Below, piece by piece: positions 55,450 to 63,296 of a stretch of DNA of 64,000 bases. How positions within the stretch are numbered: the stretch's first letter is position 1; each line of letters starts with the position of its first letter. Below the pieces are notes generated by a model that was given only the letters and a program-made list of their open reading frames with translations, had not been told where the DNA came from and searched no databases. This DNA is from Nitrospira sp. (GTDB lineage Bacteria > Nitrospirota > Nitrospiria > Nitrospirales > Nitrospiraceae), in NCBI GenBank assembly GCA_020846195.1, contig JADLEJ010000007.1, forward strand, positions 105,342-169,341, written 5' to 3'. The translations under genes and the position numbers were made by a program.

Positions 55450-56415
55450 ATGATCAGACGATTCCTTACCATATCGGCGTTCTTGTCCGGCCTCCTGCTT
55501 TCCAGCCACGCGCTGGCGGCCGGCACGTATGAAGAAACCCTCAAGGCCCTGGCGGATGGCGTGATTGCCGAATCCCTGAAGGCCAAGAAGGAGCGGCTGG
55601 CCATTGTGGACTTCACTGACTCAAAAGGTGCCGTCACGCCGATCGGACAGTTCTTAGCGGAAGAACTCGGCACGCACCTGCTCGTCGCCGGAGACGTGCA
55701 GGTAGTGGAGCGCAAGCTCGTCAGCTCGACTCTGAAAAAGCGGCACATTGCCCAGGTCGATTCGGCGTCCCCTAAGACACTGAAAAGCGCAGCCAAGGCC
55801 ATTCGAACCGATGTGTTCGTCGTAGGGTCGTACATTGACTCGCCGGACGGCCTTTTGGTCACGGCCAAACTCCTCAGCCCGTCGAATGCGCAAGCCATCG
55901 GCGCCGCCCGCGGCACGATCCCAAAAATCGGGCCGCTGGCTGAGATGGTCAAAGCCGAACATGCGCCTCCGGTCGTGAAGGCGGAGCCTCCGAAAGGACC
56001 GGCCACCCCGGAGGGATTGGGCTTCCATCGAAACGAATATTATGAGTTGGTGGTGCGAGCCATGAGCCGCCAAGACAATCAAATCCGCATGGATCTGACG
56101 ATTGAAAACCGGTCGCCACGCGATGTAAAACTGCTCTGCCTTCTGCAGGACACCCTGTTGAAAGACAACCAAGGCGGACAATGGCTGCAAAGCGTGGAAG
56201 ACAATCGCGACGGGCTCTGCACCAGAGGCATGGAACTCTCGCCGCGCGAGAAGGATCGGGCCGTGCTGACCTTTTCGGCGTCGGCCGATTCGCCAGCGGC
56301 CTCGCAATTCACGCTCGCCTTTCATGAGAAATCGCCGCGGCGCGAAGCCGCGTTTGCGATCGAAGGTCTGACGATTGAACCATCGCCGGCGTCACCTGCC
56401 GCAGCGACCCCTTAA
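55450..56415 (+). CDS. Secreted FlgO/CsgG-like protein
   Basis: 321 residues: signal peptide ending ALAAGT, then a FlgO-type domain (about 35-165) with KKERLAIVDFTDSKGAVTP, QFLAEELGTHLL and VVERKLVSSTLKK. The rest is a beta domain with EYYELVVRAMSRQDNQIRM. FlgO and CsgG-like proteins act at the outer membrane, but no flagellar or curli gene is close. ATG with a weak site. Confidence 0.75.
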   Translation: MIRRFLTISAFLSGLLLSSHALAAGTYEETLKALADGVIAESLKAKKERLAIVDFTDSKGAVTPIGQFLAEELGTHLLVAGDVQVVERKLVSSTLKKRHIAQVDSASPKTLKSAAKAIRTDVFVVGSYIDSPDGLLVTAKLLSPSNAQAIGAARGTIPKIGPLAEMVKAEHAPPVVKAEPPKGPATPEGLGFHRNEYYELVVRAMSRQDNQIRMDLTIENRSPRDVKLLCLLQDTLLKDNQGGQWLQSVEDNRDGLCTRGMELSPREKDRAVLTFSASADSPAASQFTLAFHEKSPRREAAFAIEGLTIEPSPASPAAATP

Positions 56416-56430
56416 CGAATCGGAACACAC

Positions 56431-57234
56431 ATGGCTTCTCGCACCTTGCATCAAGTTCTCACCATCGCCGGCTCAGACTCCGGCGGCGGCGCTGGCATTC
56501 AGGCGGACCTCAAGTCGATGTCGGCCAACGGCGTCTTCGCCATGTCGGTCATCACCGCCGTCACGGCGCAGAATACGGAAGACGTAACCGATGTGTTCGA
56601 GCTGCCGACGTCCATCATCGCCTCACAGCTCGATGCCGTCTTCGACGACTTCGAGGTCTCCGCTGTGAAAACCGGCATGCTGGCCTCCACACCGGTCGTT
56701 GAGCTTGTGGCAAAGATGCTCGCCATACAAAACGTAGCGAATCTGGTCATTGACCCAGTGATGGTCTCCAAATCGGGCCGGGCGCTGCTGAAGCCGGATG
56801 CGATTGAGGCATTGAAGAAACTGTTGTTTCCTCTGGCCCTTGTCGTCACGCCGAATATTCACGAAGCCCAGCAGCTCTCCGGCCTCGCCATTGGCACTCT
56901 GGCCGATGCGAAACGCGCGGCGAAAATCATCCACGGCTTCGGCCCCAAGTATGTCCTCATCAAGGGCGGGCACCTGCTTGCCGAACGCGCCACCGACCTT
57001 CTTTACGACGGCCGGTTCTTCAATATCTATAAAGGCGAGTTCATCGAGACGCCGCATACTCACGGCACGGGCTGCACGTTCGCCTCGGCCCTTGCGGCCC
57101 AGCTGGCCCGTGGCAAGGCGGTGACAGACGCCGTGCAGGCGGCGAAGGCCTATCTCACAGAGACGATCCGCCATAGCCTTGCCATTGGACACGGCACCGG
57201 CCCAACCAATCATTTTTACTTTCTCGAAGCGTAA
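56431..57234 (+). CDS. thiD: Hydroxymethylpyrimidine (phosphate) kinase
   Basis: 267 residues: TIAGSDSGGGAGIQADLK at the start, KTGMLAS, DPVMVSKSG and the HTHGTGCTFASA anion-binding motif, all ThiD hallmarks. It phosphorylates HMP and HMP-P, the form TenA releases. With tenA it forms a thiamine salvage pair separated by the FlgO-like gene. Confidence 0.95.
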   Translation: MASRTLHQVLTIAGSDSGGGAGIQADLKSMSANGVFAMSVITAVTAQNTEDVTDVFELPTSIIASQLDAVFDDFEVSAVKTGMLASTPVVELVAKMLAIQNVANLVIDPVMVSKSGRALLKPDAIEALKKLLFPLALVVTPNIHEAQQLSGLAIGTLADAKRAAKIIHGFGPKYVLIKGGHLLAERATDLLYDGRFFNIYKGEFIETPHTHGTGCTFASALAAQLARGKAVTDAVQAAKAYLTETIRHSLAIGHGTGPTNHFYFLEA

Positions 57235-57243
57235 GGAACGGCG

Positions 57244-58536
57244 ATGTCTCGACTTCCTGGACGGCCGCTCACGTTTCTTCTGACTGGATTTTCGTGGCTA
57301 ATGCTGGCGTCGCTCGTCGGGCTCGCCATCCTGGTCGGCCTGGTGCGAGGCACGCCGCTTCCTCATTGGATTCGCCATGCCCATGTGCATGCGGCCCTCG
57401 TGGGCGGCGTGGCGCAAATGATTCTGGGCGCGGCGCTGATCTTTATCTCGCCGCTTCTCCTGACCGGGCGCACGCAACGCGAATCGCATCCGCTCCTGTT
57501 TTTGACGATCAACGGCAGCGCGCTCGGGATGATCGCAGGATTCGGCCTCCACAACTATACGGTGGTCGGCATCAGCGGATTTTTCGTCATCGCATCATTT
57601 CTCTGGATTGCGCACAATACGTGGCTGCAAGCGAGGAAAAGCCTTAACGCCCCTCCGCTGAACCTCTGGTATTACGCGCTGGCCGTGCTGGCGCTCTTCG
57701 GTGGACTGGCCTGCGGGGAAACCATGGCGTTCGCCTGGATGCCAGAATCGTTCGGTTATATTCGGCTCGCGCACATCCACCTCAACCTGCTCGGCTTTAT
57801 CACCCTGGCGATCGTTGGCACCATGCACAATCTGCTGCCGACGGTGTTGAACGCGCCGCTCCACAGCCCCCGGCTCGCCCGCATCGTCATGTGGCTGTTC
57901 CCGCTTGGTCTGGCAGTGCTGATCGCAGGATTCATGAACTCCTCTGTACCGACTGAGATCGCCGGAGGAAGCCTGCTGGTCCTCAGCGCGCTTCTCTATG
58001 CCTCAAATCTGTTCACCACCTGGCTGCGGTCGAGCCATCAAGGCACCGCCGCGTCGGATCATCTCCTGGTCGCCACGTTTTTTCTGGTGCTCACGCTGGT
58101 GCTCGGCATACTCGTCGCCGCCAACAACCTCGCTGTCACGCCCATCATGCCCTTTGGATCGCTGCACCTCGTGGCGTACACGCACATGGCGCTGATCGGA
58201 TTTATTCTGCAAACGATCGTAGGAGCGCTCTCCCACCTCGTTCCAGTCACGCTGGCGGTGCGCCATGCGCCGAGTCCGAAGAAGCGAGGCCCCTATCTGG
58301 AGCATGTGGCAAGTATCCTCAATCGCTGGAGAACCGTACAAGTGGCGAGCCTCAGCATGGGAACGATGGGACTGGCCCTACTAGCCTCACTAACCTGGAA
58401 CGCGCCTCTTTCGTCGCCCTATGTCCAAGGCGCCATGTGGGCTTCTTGCGGACTGCTGTTGGCCGGCCTGACCATTTTCTCCGTCAAACTGGCCACTGCC
58501 ATCTTGACCGAACCGGAACAGGCCACCGACTCCTAA
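57244..58536 (+). CDS. Twelve-helix His-bearing membrane protein, oxidase-subunit-like
   Basis: 430 residues with about twelve membrane helices. Histidines fall inside the helices in pairs: IRHAHVHAALVGG (helix 2), LAHIHLNLLGF and TIMHNLLP (helices 6-7) and AYTHMALIGF and LSHLVP (helix 10). This pattern is typical of NnrS and of subunit I relatives of cbb3 oxidases, where the His bind haem or copper. No accessory oxidase subunits follow. The gene begins 9 bases after thiD. Confidence 0.7.
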   Translation: MSRLPGRPLTFLLTGFSWLMLASLVGLAILVGLVRGTPLPHWIRHAHVHAALVGGVAQMILGAALIFISPLLLTGRTQRESHPLLFLTINGSALGMIAGFGLHNYTVVGISGFFVIASFLWIAHNTWLQARKSLNAPPLNLWYYALAVLALFGGLACGETMAFAWMPESFGYIRLAHIHLNLLGFITLAIVGTMHNLLPTVLNAPLHSPRLARIVMWLFPLGLAVLIAGFMNSSVPTEIAGGSLLVLSALLYASNLFTTWLRSSHQGTAASDHLLVATFFLVLTLVLGILVAANNLAVTPIMPFGSLHLVAYTHMALIGFILQTIVGALSHLVPVTLAVRHAPSPKKRGPYLEHVASILNRWRTVQVASLSMGTMGLALLASLTWNAPLSSPYVQGAMWASCGLLLAGLTIFSVKLATAILTEPEQATDS

Positions 58537-58589
58537 ACTGAATGGCCTATCGCTAAATCGATGAACTGACTCTGCGAGCGTTATCCGCC

Positions 58590-59348
58590 ATGGAACAGGA
58601 TCTTTCGTTCTCCGACCGTCAAGGTCATCATGTAGCCGCAGTCCTAACCGCTCCGACAGAAAAAACGGATCGGATCGCCGTTCTGTGCCACGGATTTCTC
58701 TCCGGGAAACGGAGCACCACCAATAAGACGCTGACTCGCCTTCTCAATGCTCAAGGCATCGCAACCTTCGCCTTTGACTTTTTTGGACAGGGAGACAGCG
58801 AGGGCCCCTTTGAGGCGCTCACCATCACAATAGCTGTGGCGCAAGCGATTGCGGCTCTGGATCTCGTCCGACAGCAAGGATACCGGCGAGTGGGCCTGAT
58901 GGGGTCCAGCTTCGGAGGACTGGTCGCGACGTTAACGGCAGCGCAACGTCACGATCTGGCCTGCCTGGCCTTAAAATGTCCCGTCGTCGACTTTGCGGAG
59001 GAGCTGCGATTGACGCTCGGAGACCCGGAGATGGCGATCTGGCAATCGACCGGCACCATCCCGAACATCATGGGCGGAACCGAGCGCATCAAGCTCCGAT
59101 ACGCTTTTTATGAAGACTGCCTCCAGCAGATTGCCTACGAACCTGCCAAAGCGATCACCGCGCCAACCCTGATCGTTCAAGGGGATCAGGACGAATGCGT
59201 CCCGCTACACCAAAGTCGACAACTAGCGGCCGCACTGACCTGCCCTCACCGCATGGAAATCCTTCCAGGCGCCGACCATCAATTCACCAAGCCTGCGGAT
59301 TTTACTCGAATGACGACTCTTATTGCCGACTGGCTCGCCGCCTACTGA
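58590..59348 (+). CDS. Alpha/beta hydrolase (serine aminopeptidase/acyl-esterase type)
   Basis: 252 residues: VLCHGFLSGKRS near the start, nucleophile elbow MGSSFGG, acid in QGDQDECVPL and His in PGADHQF. A complete Ser-Asp-His triad, no signal peptide, so a cytoplasmic hydrolase. The next gene starts one base after its stop. Confidence 0.85.
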   Translation: MEQDLSFSDRQGHHVAAVLTAPTEKTDRIAVLCHGFLSGKRSTTNKTLTRLLNAQGIATFAFDFFGQGDSEGPFEALTITIAVAQAIAALDLVRQQGYRRVGLMGSSFGGLVATLTAAQRHDLACLALKCPVVDFAEELRLTLGDPEMAIWQSTGTIPNIMGGTERIKLRYAFYEDCLQQIAYEPAKAITAPTLIVQGDQDECVPLHQSRQLAAALTCPHRMEILPGADHQFTKPADFTRMTTLIADWLAAY

Positions 59349-59349
59349 C

Positions 59350-59808
59350 ATGATTCCAGAAGATGAGCGGCGAGAAATGGCTTTGCGGCTCTATCCGATT
59401 TTTAAGGAAGAAGTGTATCGGCGGCGCGACCACATGATGCGCTGGACGGCAATCGGAGCGGGATCGCTTGTCGCCATACTATGCCTCATTCTCCTAACAC
59501 CCGCCGCGCACTCGCTCACAACGGCATCGCGACTGCTCCTGGCCTGTGCGACGTTCTTGCAGGCTCTCGCCTATATGGGAATCATTCTGCAGCAGCACGC
59601 CCGCCATCAACAGGCTAAGCAGCAACTCATCAAGATTGAACAAACTCTGGGGCTGTTCGGAGAATCCACCAGGACCGCCAATGACACGTTCTACCCTGAC
59701 GCCTGGAAAACTGACTGGACTCGCGATAGAAGCCTACTGCAATACATGACGATTCTCAGCCTTCTCACCGGTATCACCCTCGTCGCCATTCTCTTGCCGA
59801 ACCTATAA
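59350..59808 (+). CDS. Membrane protein of unknown function
   Basis: 152 residues from MIPEDERREMALRLYP. Two central membrane helices (about 32-54 and 60-80), a charged helical segment (HARHQQAKQQLIKIEQ) and one C-terminal helix (ILSLLTGITLVAILL). The start is the ATG one base after the stop of the hydrolase gene, so translation is probably coupled. Family not recognised. Confidence 0.7.
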   Translation: MIPEDERREMALRLYPIFKEEVYRRRDHMMRWTAIGAGSLVAILCLILLTPAAHSLTTASRLLLACATFLQALAYMGIILQQHARHQQAKQQLIKIEQTLGLFGESTRTANDTFYPDAWKTDWTRDRSLLQYMTILSLLTGITLVAILLPNL

Positions 59809-59990
59809 TTAATTCCAACTTCTCAATGGACTTGGCTTTGTAGGAAAGTTCTCATCGCTGTACGATTTCGTCCATAAGCAACGTCACTCGCCAATAAGCA
59901 GTTAATGTAAAAATTTACGTTTCACATAATACCTACAGCCTTATCAATTACTTGAGATAAAGCACTGCACGAGAATGCTCAGCATATATA

Positions 59991-60006
59991 TGGCACGTAC
60001 ATTGCT
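59991..60006 (+). promoter_or_regulatory. Perfect sigma54 promoter for the fibronectin-III protein
   Basis: The bases TGGCACGTACATTGCT match the sigma54 consensus at every fixed position, with GG and GC 10 bases apart. Transcription should start near 60017, 42 bases before the ATG of the next gene. The AT-rich DNA upstream (59810-59990) holds a GTAAA-AA-TTTAC inverted repeat that might be an activator site. Confidence 0.85.
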
Positions 60007-60058
60007 TGACCTAAAAACTCTTCCTATGTACTCACGCTACAAACAAATTCAGGCCGAT

Positions 60059-61009
60059 ATGATAATCCCAAACTCTTCGTACGTAACTAGATCACCCCTC
60101 ATCCTCTCCGCGTGCGCCTGGCTCTTCACTATGGCAGCCATCTCTCCCGTTCTCGCTGGGGAGACCGCTCCTCCTAAACCGCATAGTCTTATTCACCGTC
60201 CTGATTCGCCGGCAGCGCCAATCGTCCCGCGTCCAGAATCTGTGGTCACGCCATCCCGGCCTGTTGTGGCAGCGCCGACAGTGACAATACCCTCGCCACA
60301 AACACTCCATCACAAATTGACAAAGAAACCGGCCTCGGCAGTTGTCAGCGCTCCACCTTCAGTCGAAACACCTTCACCGCAAACAAGCTCCAGACTGTCT
60401 TCAGCGGGAAATCTCTCGCCCACGGCACCTCAAGCCGGGGTAGAGAGTCCGTCAAAGATCGCTCCGGCTCCTGGTGGCGACCGTACGATTGCCCCGATTA
60501 TCCCAATGACCACAAAGCCGCTGTCGATGTCATCTCTGAGCAGCATCGCGGCTCCAACAGCATCTCGGAATACTGCCGCAGCATCTCCATTGACCGCAGC
60601 CGCGCAATCAGGCCTTCCCACAGCCAGCCTCGCGCCTTCCATGTCCCGGCTTGTCCAAATGAGCCCAGGGTTAGCAAACTTACTGCAACCCTCCACGCCT
60701 GTGGTCACGCCAACAACTCCGCCGCCCGCCACTCCACCGTCAACACCGCCTCCGGCATCCTCTACCGGGAGCGTCACCCTCTCCTGGTCCGCAAACGGTG
60801 AAACCGACTTGGCTGGGTACAAGATCTATTTTGGAACCTCATCGGGAAATTACACCGTCTCGGGATCGCCCACGGTAATTGGAAAAGTGACCCGCTACAC
60901 CGTCACCGGCCTCCAGCGAAACACGACCTACTTCTTCGCGCTCTCCGCCTACGATAGCGCTGGCAACGAAAGCGCACTCTCCGCCGAAGCCAGCAAAAGC
61001 ATCCTCTAG
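60059..61009 (+). CDS. Secreted Pro/Thr/Ser-rich protein with C-terminal fibronectin type III domain
   Basis: 316 residues: signal peptide (MIIPNSSYVT... to VLAGE), a long linker rich in Pro, Ser, Thr and Ala (about 35-235) with repeated TPSP and APTxxIPS units, and one fibronectin-III domain at the end (TLSWSANGETDLAGYKIYFG, FALSAYDSAGNESALS). The start was placed after the sigma54 promoter; the frame extends upstream through it. Likely a surface or matrix protein whose amount is set by a sigma54 activator. Confidence 0.8.
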   Translation: MIIPNSSYVTRSPLILSACAWLFTMAAISPVLAGETAPPKPHSLIHRPDSPAAPIVPRPESVVTPSRPVVAAPTVTIPSPQTLHHKLTKKPASAVVSAPPSVETPSPQTSSRLSSAGNLSPTAPQAGVESPSKIAPAPGGDRTIAPIIPMTTKPLSMSSLSSIAAPTASRNTAAASPLTAAAQSGLPTASLAPSMSRLVQMSPGLANLLQPSTPVVTPTTPPPATPPSTPPPASSTGSVTLSWSANGETDLAGYKIYFGTSSGNYTVSGSPTVIGKVTRYTVTGLQRNTTYFFALSAYDSAGNESALSAEASKSIL

Positions 61010-61104
61010 CGGCTAAGGCCTTATGCTCCTCATCCACCCAACCCCGCGCTGTCAAGACGGCTCTTTCACCGATATGGTACGTTGCCGAGAGGCCGACAAC
61101 TAAA

Positions 61105-61232
61105 AACGGCTGCTCAAAACGGTCACCCAGCGAGGCCGCAGGAGAGAAATAACCGGAAGCGTACCCTCTGGGGTACGTTGAGGATTATTTTGATCCGAGA
61201 ACAAAGCTGGGGATCGTTTTCAGCAGCCGTCA
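61105..61232. repeat. Long imperfect palindromic repeat, copy A
   Basis: Outer arms ACGGCTGCTCAAAACG and CGTTTTCAGCAGCCGT pair at 15 of 16 positions. The core has CCAGCGAGGCCGCAGG, a perfect hairpin CGTACCC-TCTG-GGGTACG, and AGCTGGGGATCGTTTTCA. It shares these core blocks with copy B at 62004. The stop of the third SUMF1 gene lies in its right end. Confidence 0.8.
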
Positions 61233-62123
61233 CGGTTTCGCGCAGCGAAAGCCGGTGTAGCTATTGCGCGTCTCAGGAGGAAGTTTGAATCGCCCGTAGG
61301 TGAGGAGATACTTGGGAAGATCCGACCAAGACCCGCCGCGCAGCACTTTGAACTGGCCATTCTTCGGTCCCAATGGATTGGCCTCTGGACTCTGCTCGTA
61401 ATAATTCGCCCCGTACCAGTCAGAGACCCATTCCCCCGCATTCCCAGCCATCTGATACAACCCGAAGGGACTCTTGCCTGGTTCATACGACTGCACCGGC
61501 ATCAGTGCCTGGCTATAGCTAAACCGCGCCCCGATCGCGAAATTCGCATGCTCATTCGTCGGCAACTGATTCCCCCAGGGATACAATCGCGCATCGGCTC
61601 CACGCGCGGCCTTCTCCCATTCGGCTTCGGTCGGGAGCCGCTTTCCCTTCCAACGGCAATAGGCATCGGCATCCCGCCAGTCCACACCGATCACCGGTCT
61701 GTCGCCATGCCGGCTCATGTTGACAGCCTCCCACAACCATGGCGCCGCGCGCCCGGCTTCAGCGAGAAAGATGCCGTACTGCGCAGTCGTCACCTCATAC
61801 ACATCGATTGAATAGGCGTCGAGAACGACACGATGGCGAGGCCGTTCATCCTCCAACGCCTGTGTGCCGGAAGCCCCCATCTCGAATGGCCCCGCAGGAA
61901 TCGACACCATCGGCGTTTCTTGAGGCGGCGCAAGCTCTGAGGGCTTGGATTTGCGAAGAAGGTCAAGTTGAGCCATGGCATAGGTCTCAATCAGAAGAAG
62001 AAACAGGATGGTCAAAACGATCGTCCAGCGAGGCCGCAGGGAGTTTGAACGCCGAGGCGTACACGGTCGGCACGTTGAGGCGCTCAAACGAGCGAGAGCG
62101 AAGCTGGGGATCGTTTTCACCAT
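61230..62123 (-). CDS. SUMF1-fold protein, copy 3, with a repeat-derived N-terminus
   Basis: About 297 residues. The fold is complete: IPAGPFEMGASG, YEVTTAQYGIFL, GVDWRDADAYCRWKGKRLP, TEAEWEKAARG, GNAGEWVSDWYG, LRGGSWSD and GFRCAKP. Active-site cysteines of formylglycine synthase are absent. A signal-like helix TIVLTILFLLLIETYAMAQ precedes it, but the only upstream ATG (MVKTIPSF...) lies in the palindromic repeat, so the first 35 or so residues would come from repeat DNA. A start at MAQLDLL, without a signal, is the alternative. Stop lies in another repeat copy. Confidence 0.75.
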   Translation of the reverse strand: MVKTIPSFALARLSASTCRPCTPRRSNSLRPRWTIVLTILFLLLIETYAMAQLDLLRKSKPSELAPPQETPMVSIPAGPFEMGASGTQALEDERPRHRVVLDAYSIDVYEVTTAQYGIFLAEAGRAAPWLWEAVNMSRHGDRPVIGVDWRDADAYCRWKGKRLPTEAEWEKAARGADARLYPWGNQLPTNEHANFAIGARFSYSQALMPVQSYEPGKSPFGLYQMAGNAGEWVSDWYGANYYEQSPEANPLGPKNGQFKVLRGGSWSDLPKYLLTYGRFKLPPETRNSYTGFRCAKP

Positions 62124-62127
62124 CCTG
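62004..62127. repeat. Long imperfect palindromic repeat, copy B
   Basis: Outer arms CAGGATGGTCAAAACGAT and ATCGTTTTCACCATCCTG pair at 17 of 18. It shares the CCAGCGAGGCCGCAGG, CGTAC, ACGTTGAGG and AGCTGGGGATCGTTTTCA blocks with copy A. It covers the 5' end of the third SUMF1 gene and ends 2 bases before the stop of the methyltransferase gene. Confidence 0.8.
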
Positions 62128-62128
62128 A

Positions 62129-62788
62129 TTAATAAATGATGCCGCCGACGATCCAATGTCGATCATCAGGGACATCAATCAAGAGCCGTGTGAGATTCAT
62201 CTGCGCGAGCTGGGAGCCGATTTCATCTTCCGTAAAGGCGGCCAGCAGCGAATTGTAGAAGTCCCGCCGCAGAATCTCATGCGCCCCGCTAGCGTACCGA
62301 TCCACAATAGCTTGAGCCGCCTCGGGGGATTCTGGCCGCAATAGATCCATCACCAGCACCGGCGAGCCAGGCTTCACGAACAGTCGCAGCTTGTGCCAAA
62401 ACTGCAATGGCTTGGGCAGGTGATGAAGCAGGCTATTGGAAATCACCGCATCGGCCTGGTTGGCTCCGGCAAGATCCTCAAAACGCTCGCACCGGACGGT
62501 TATCCGATCGGACAGGCCTGCCTGGCGAACAGCCTGTTCAGCCAAATCGACCATTGGCCGTGAGGCATCGACACCCGTGATCCGGCATTCTGGCAACAGG
62601 CCCGCCAGTCGCACCGGAATATCGCCGGGTCCACAACCCAGGTCGAAAATATGGCCTTGGGAAAAATCCGGGAAGTACTCTCGAAACAATTCGACGAAGC
62701 GTTGATTCTCCGCGAGAAAATCCGCCTCGGCATATACTTTGGCCTGCAACGGATCGTCCATCAATTCCGGCTCAAGCGTGCGATTCAT
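62129..62788 (-). CDS. Class I SAM-dependent methyltransferase
   Basis: 219 residues with AdoMet motif I FDLGCGPGD, motif II TGVDASRPM, and ADAVISNSLLHHLP (motif IV). A small-molecule methyltransferase; the substrate cannot be told. The MOSC gene lies upstream, 13 bases away, on the same strand, and prmA before it, so the three may be cotranscribed. Confidence 0.85.
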   Translation of the reverse strand: MNRTLEPELMDDPLQAKVYAEADFLAENQRFVELFREYFPDFSQGHIFDLGCGPGDIPVRLAGLLPECRITGVDASRPMVDLAEQAVRQAGLSDRITVRCERFEDLAGANQADAVISNSLLHHLPKPLQFWHKLRLFVKPGSPVLVMDLLRPESPEAAQAIVDRYASGAHEILRRDFYNSLLAAFTEDEIGSQLAQMNLTRLLIDVPDDRHWIVGGIIY

Positions 62789-62801
62789 ATAACTCCTGCT
62801 T

Positions 62802-63293
62802 TCAATTGACGACTCCTATCACGTCCACTTTGTCGCCCGGCCGAACGACACCTTCATTCACCACCTTGGCATACACCCGGCTCCAGCCCGGATGCGCCTT
62901 CTGCGAGATGCGCTGATAGTCTCCGTCGTGAAACCATGGCGCATTGTGGCGGCATGGCGCGGTGTAACTCATCACTTCCAGCGCAAGCTCTGGTCCGATG
63001 CTCAGCCTGACACCGGGCTGCACCCCTTCCCATTCCACTCCTGCCAGCGTCAGATTCTCGCCTGAAAATCCCGGCTCGATGGAATGGCCCGCTTGCTGCA
63101 ATTGTTCGATCACCTCCAGCGAATACACACAGACCGCACGATCGAGGCCACCGTGAAATTTCAGATTCCGCTGGCGGTCTCCCTCAACACCCCGAACAGT
63201 CACACGGGCTTCGCCCACCGGCTTCTTCGGCACCCCGCCGTCCGAGACGCTGATTTGATAAACATGAGGATAGGGCGGACGCTCGCCACTCAT
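62802..63293 (-). CDS. MOSC-domain protein
   Basis: 163 residues: VRGVEGDRQRNLKFHGGLDRAV and SGENLTLAG are the MOSC-domain signature and the Cys in YTAPCRHN is the residue expected to bind sulfur or the molybdenum cofactor. It may help sulfur transfer or molybdopterin binding. It follows prmA by 3 bases. Confidence 0.9.
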   Translation of the reverse strand: MSGERPPYPHVYQISVSDGGVPKKPVGEARVTVRGVEGDRQRNLKFHGGLDRAVCVYSLEVIEQLQQAGHSIEPGFSGENLTLAGVEWEGVQPGVRLSIGPELALEVMSYTAPCRHNAPWFHDGDYQRISQKAHPGWSRVYAKVVNEGVVRPGDKVDVIGVVN

Positions 63294-63296
63294 GAG

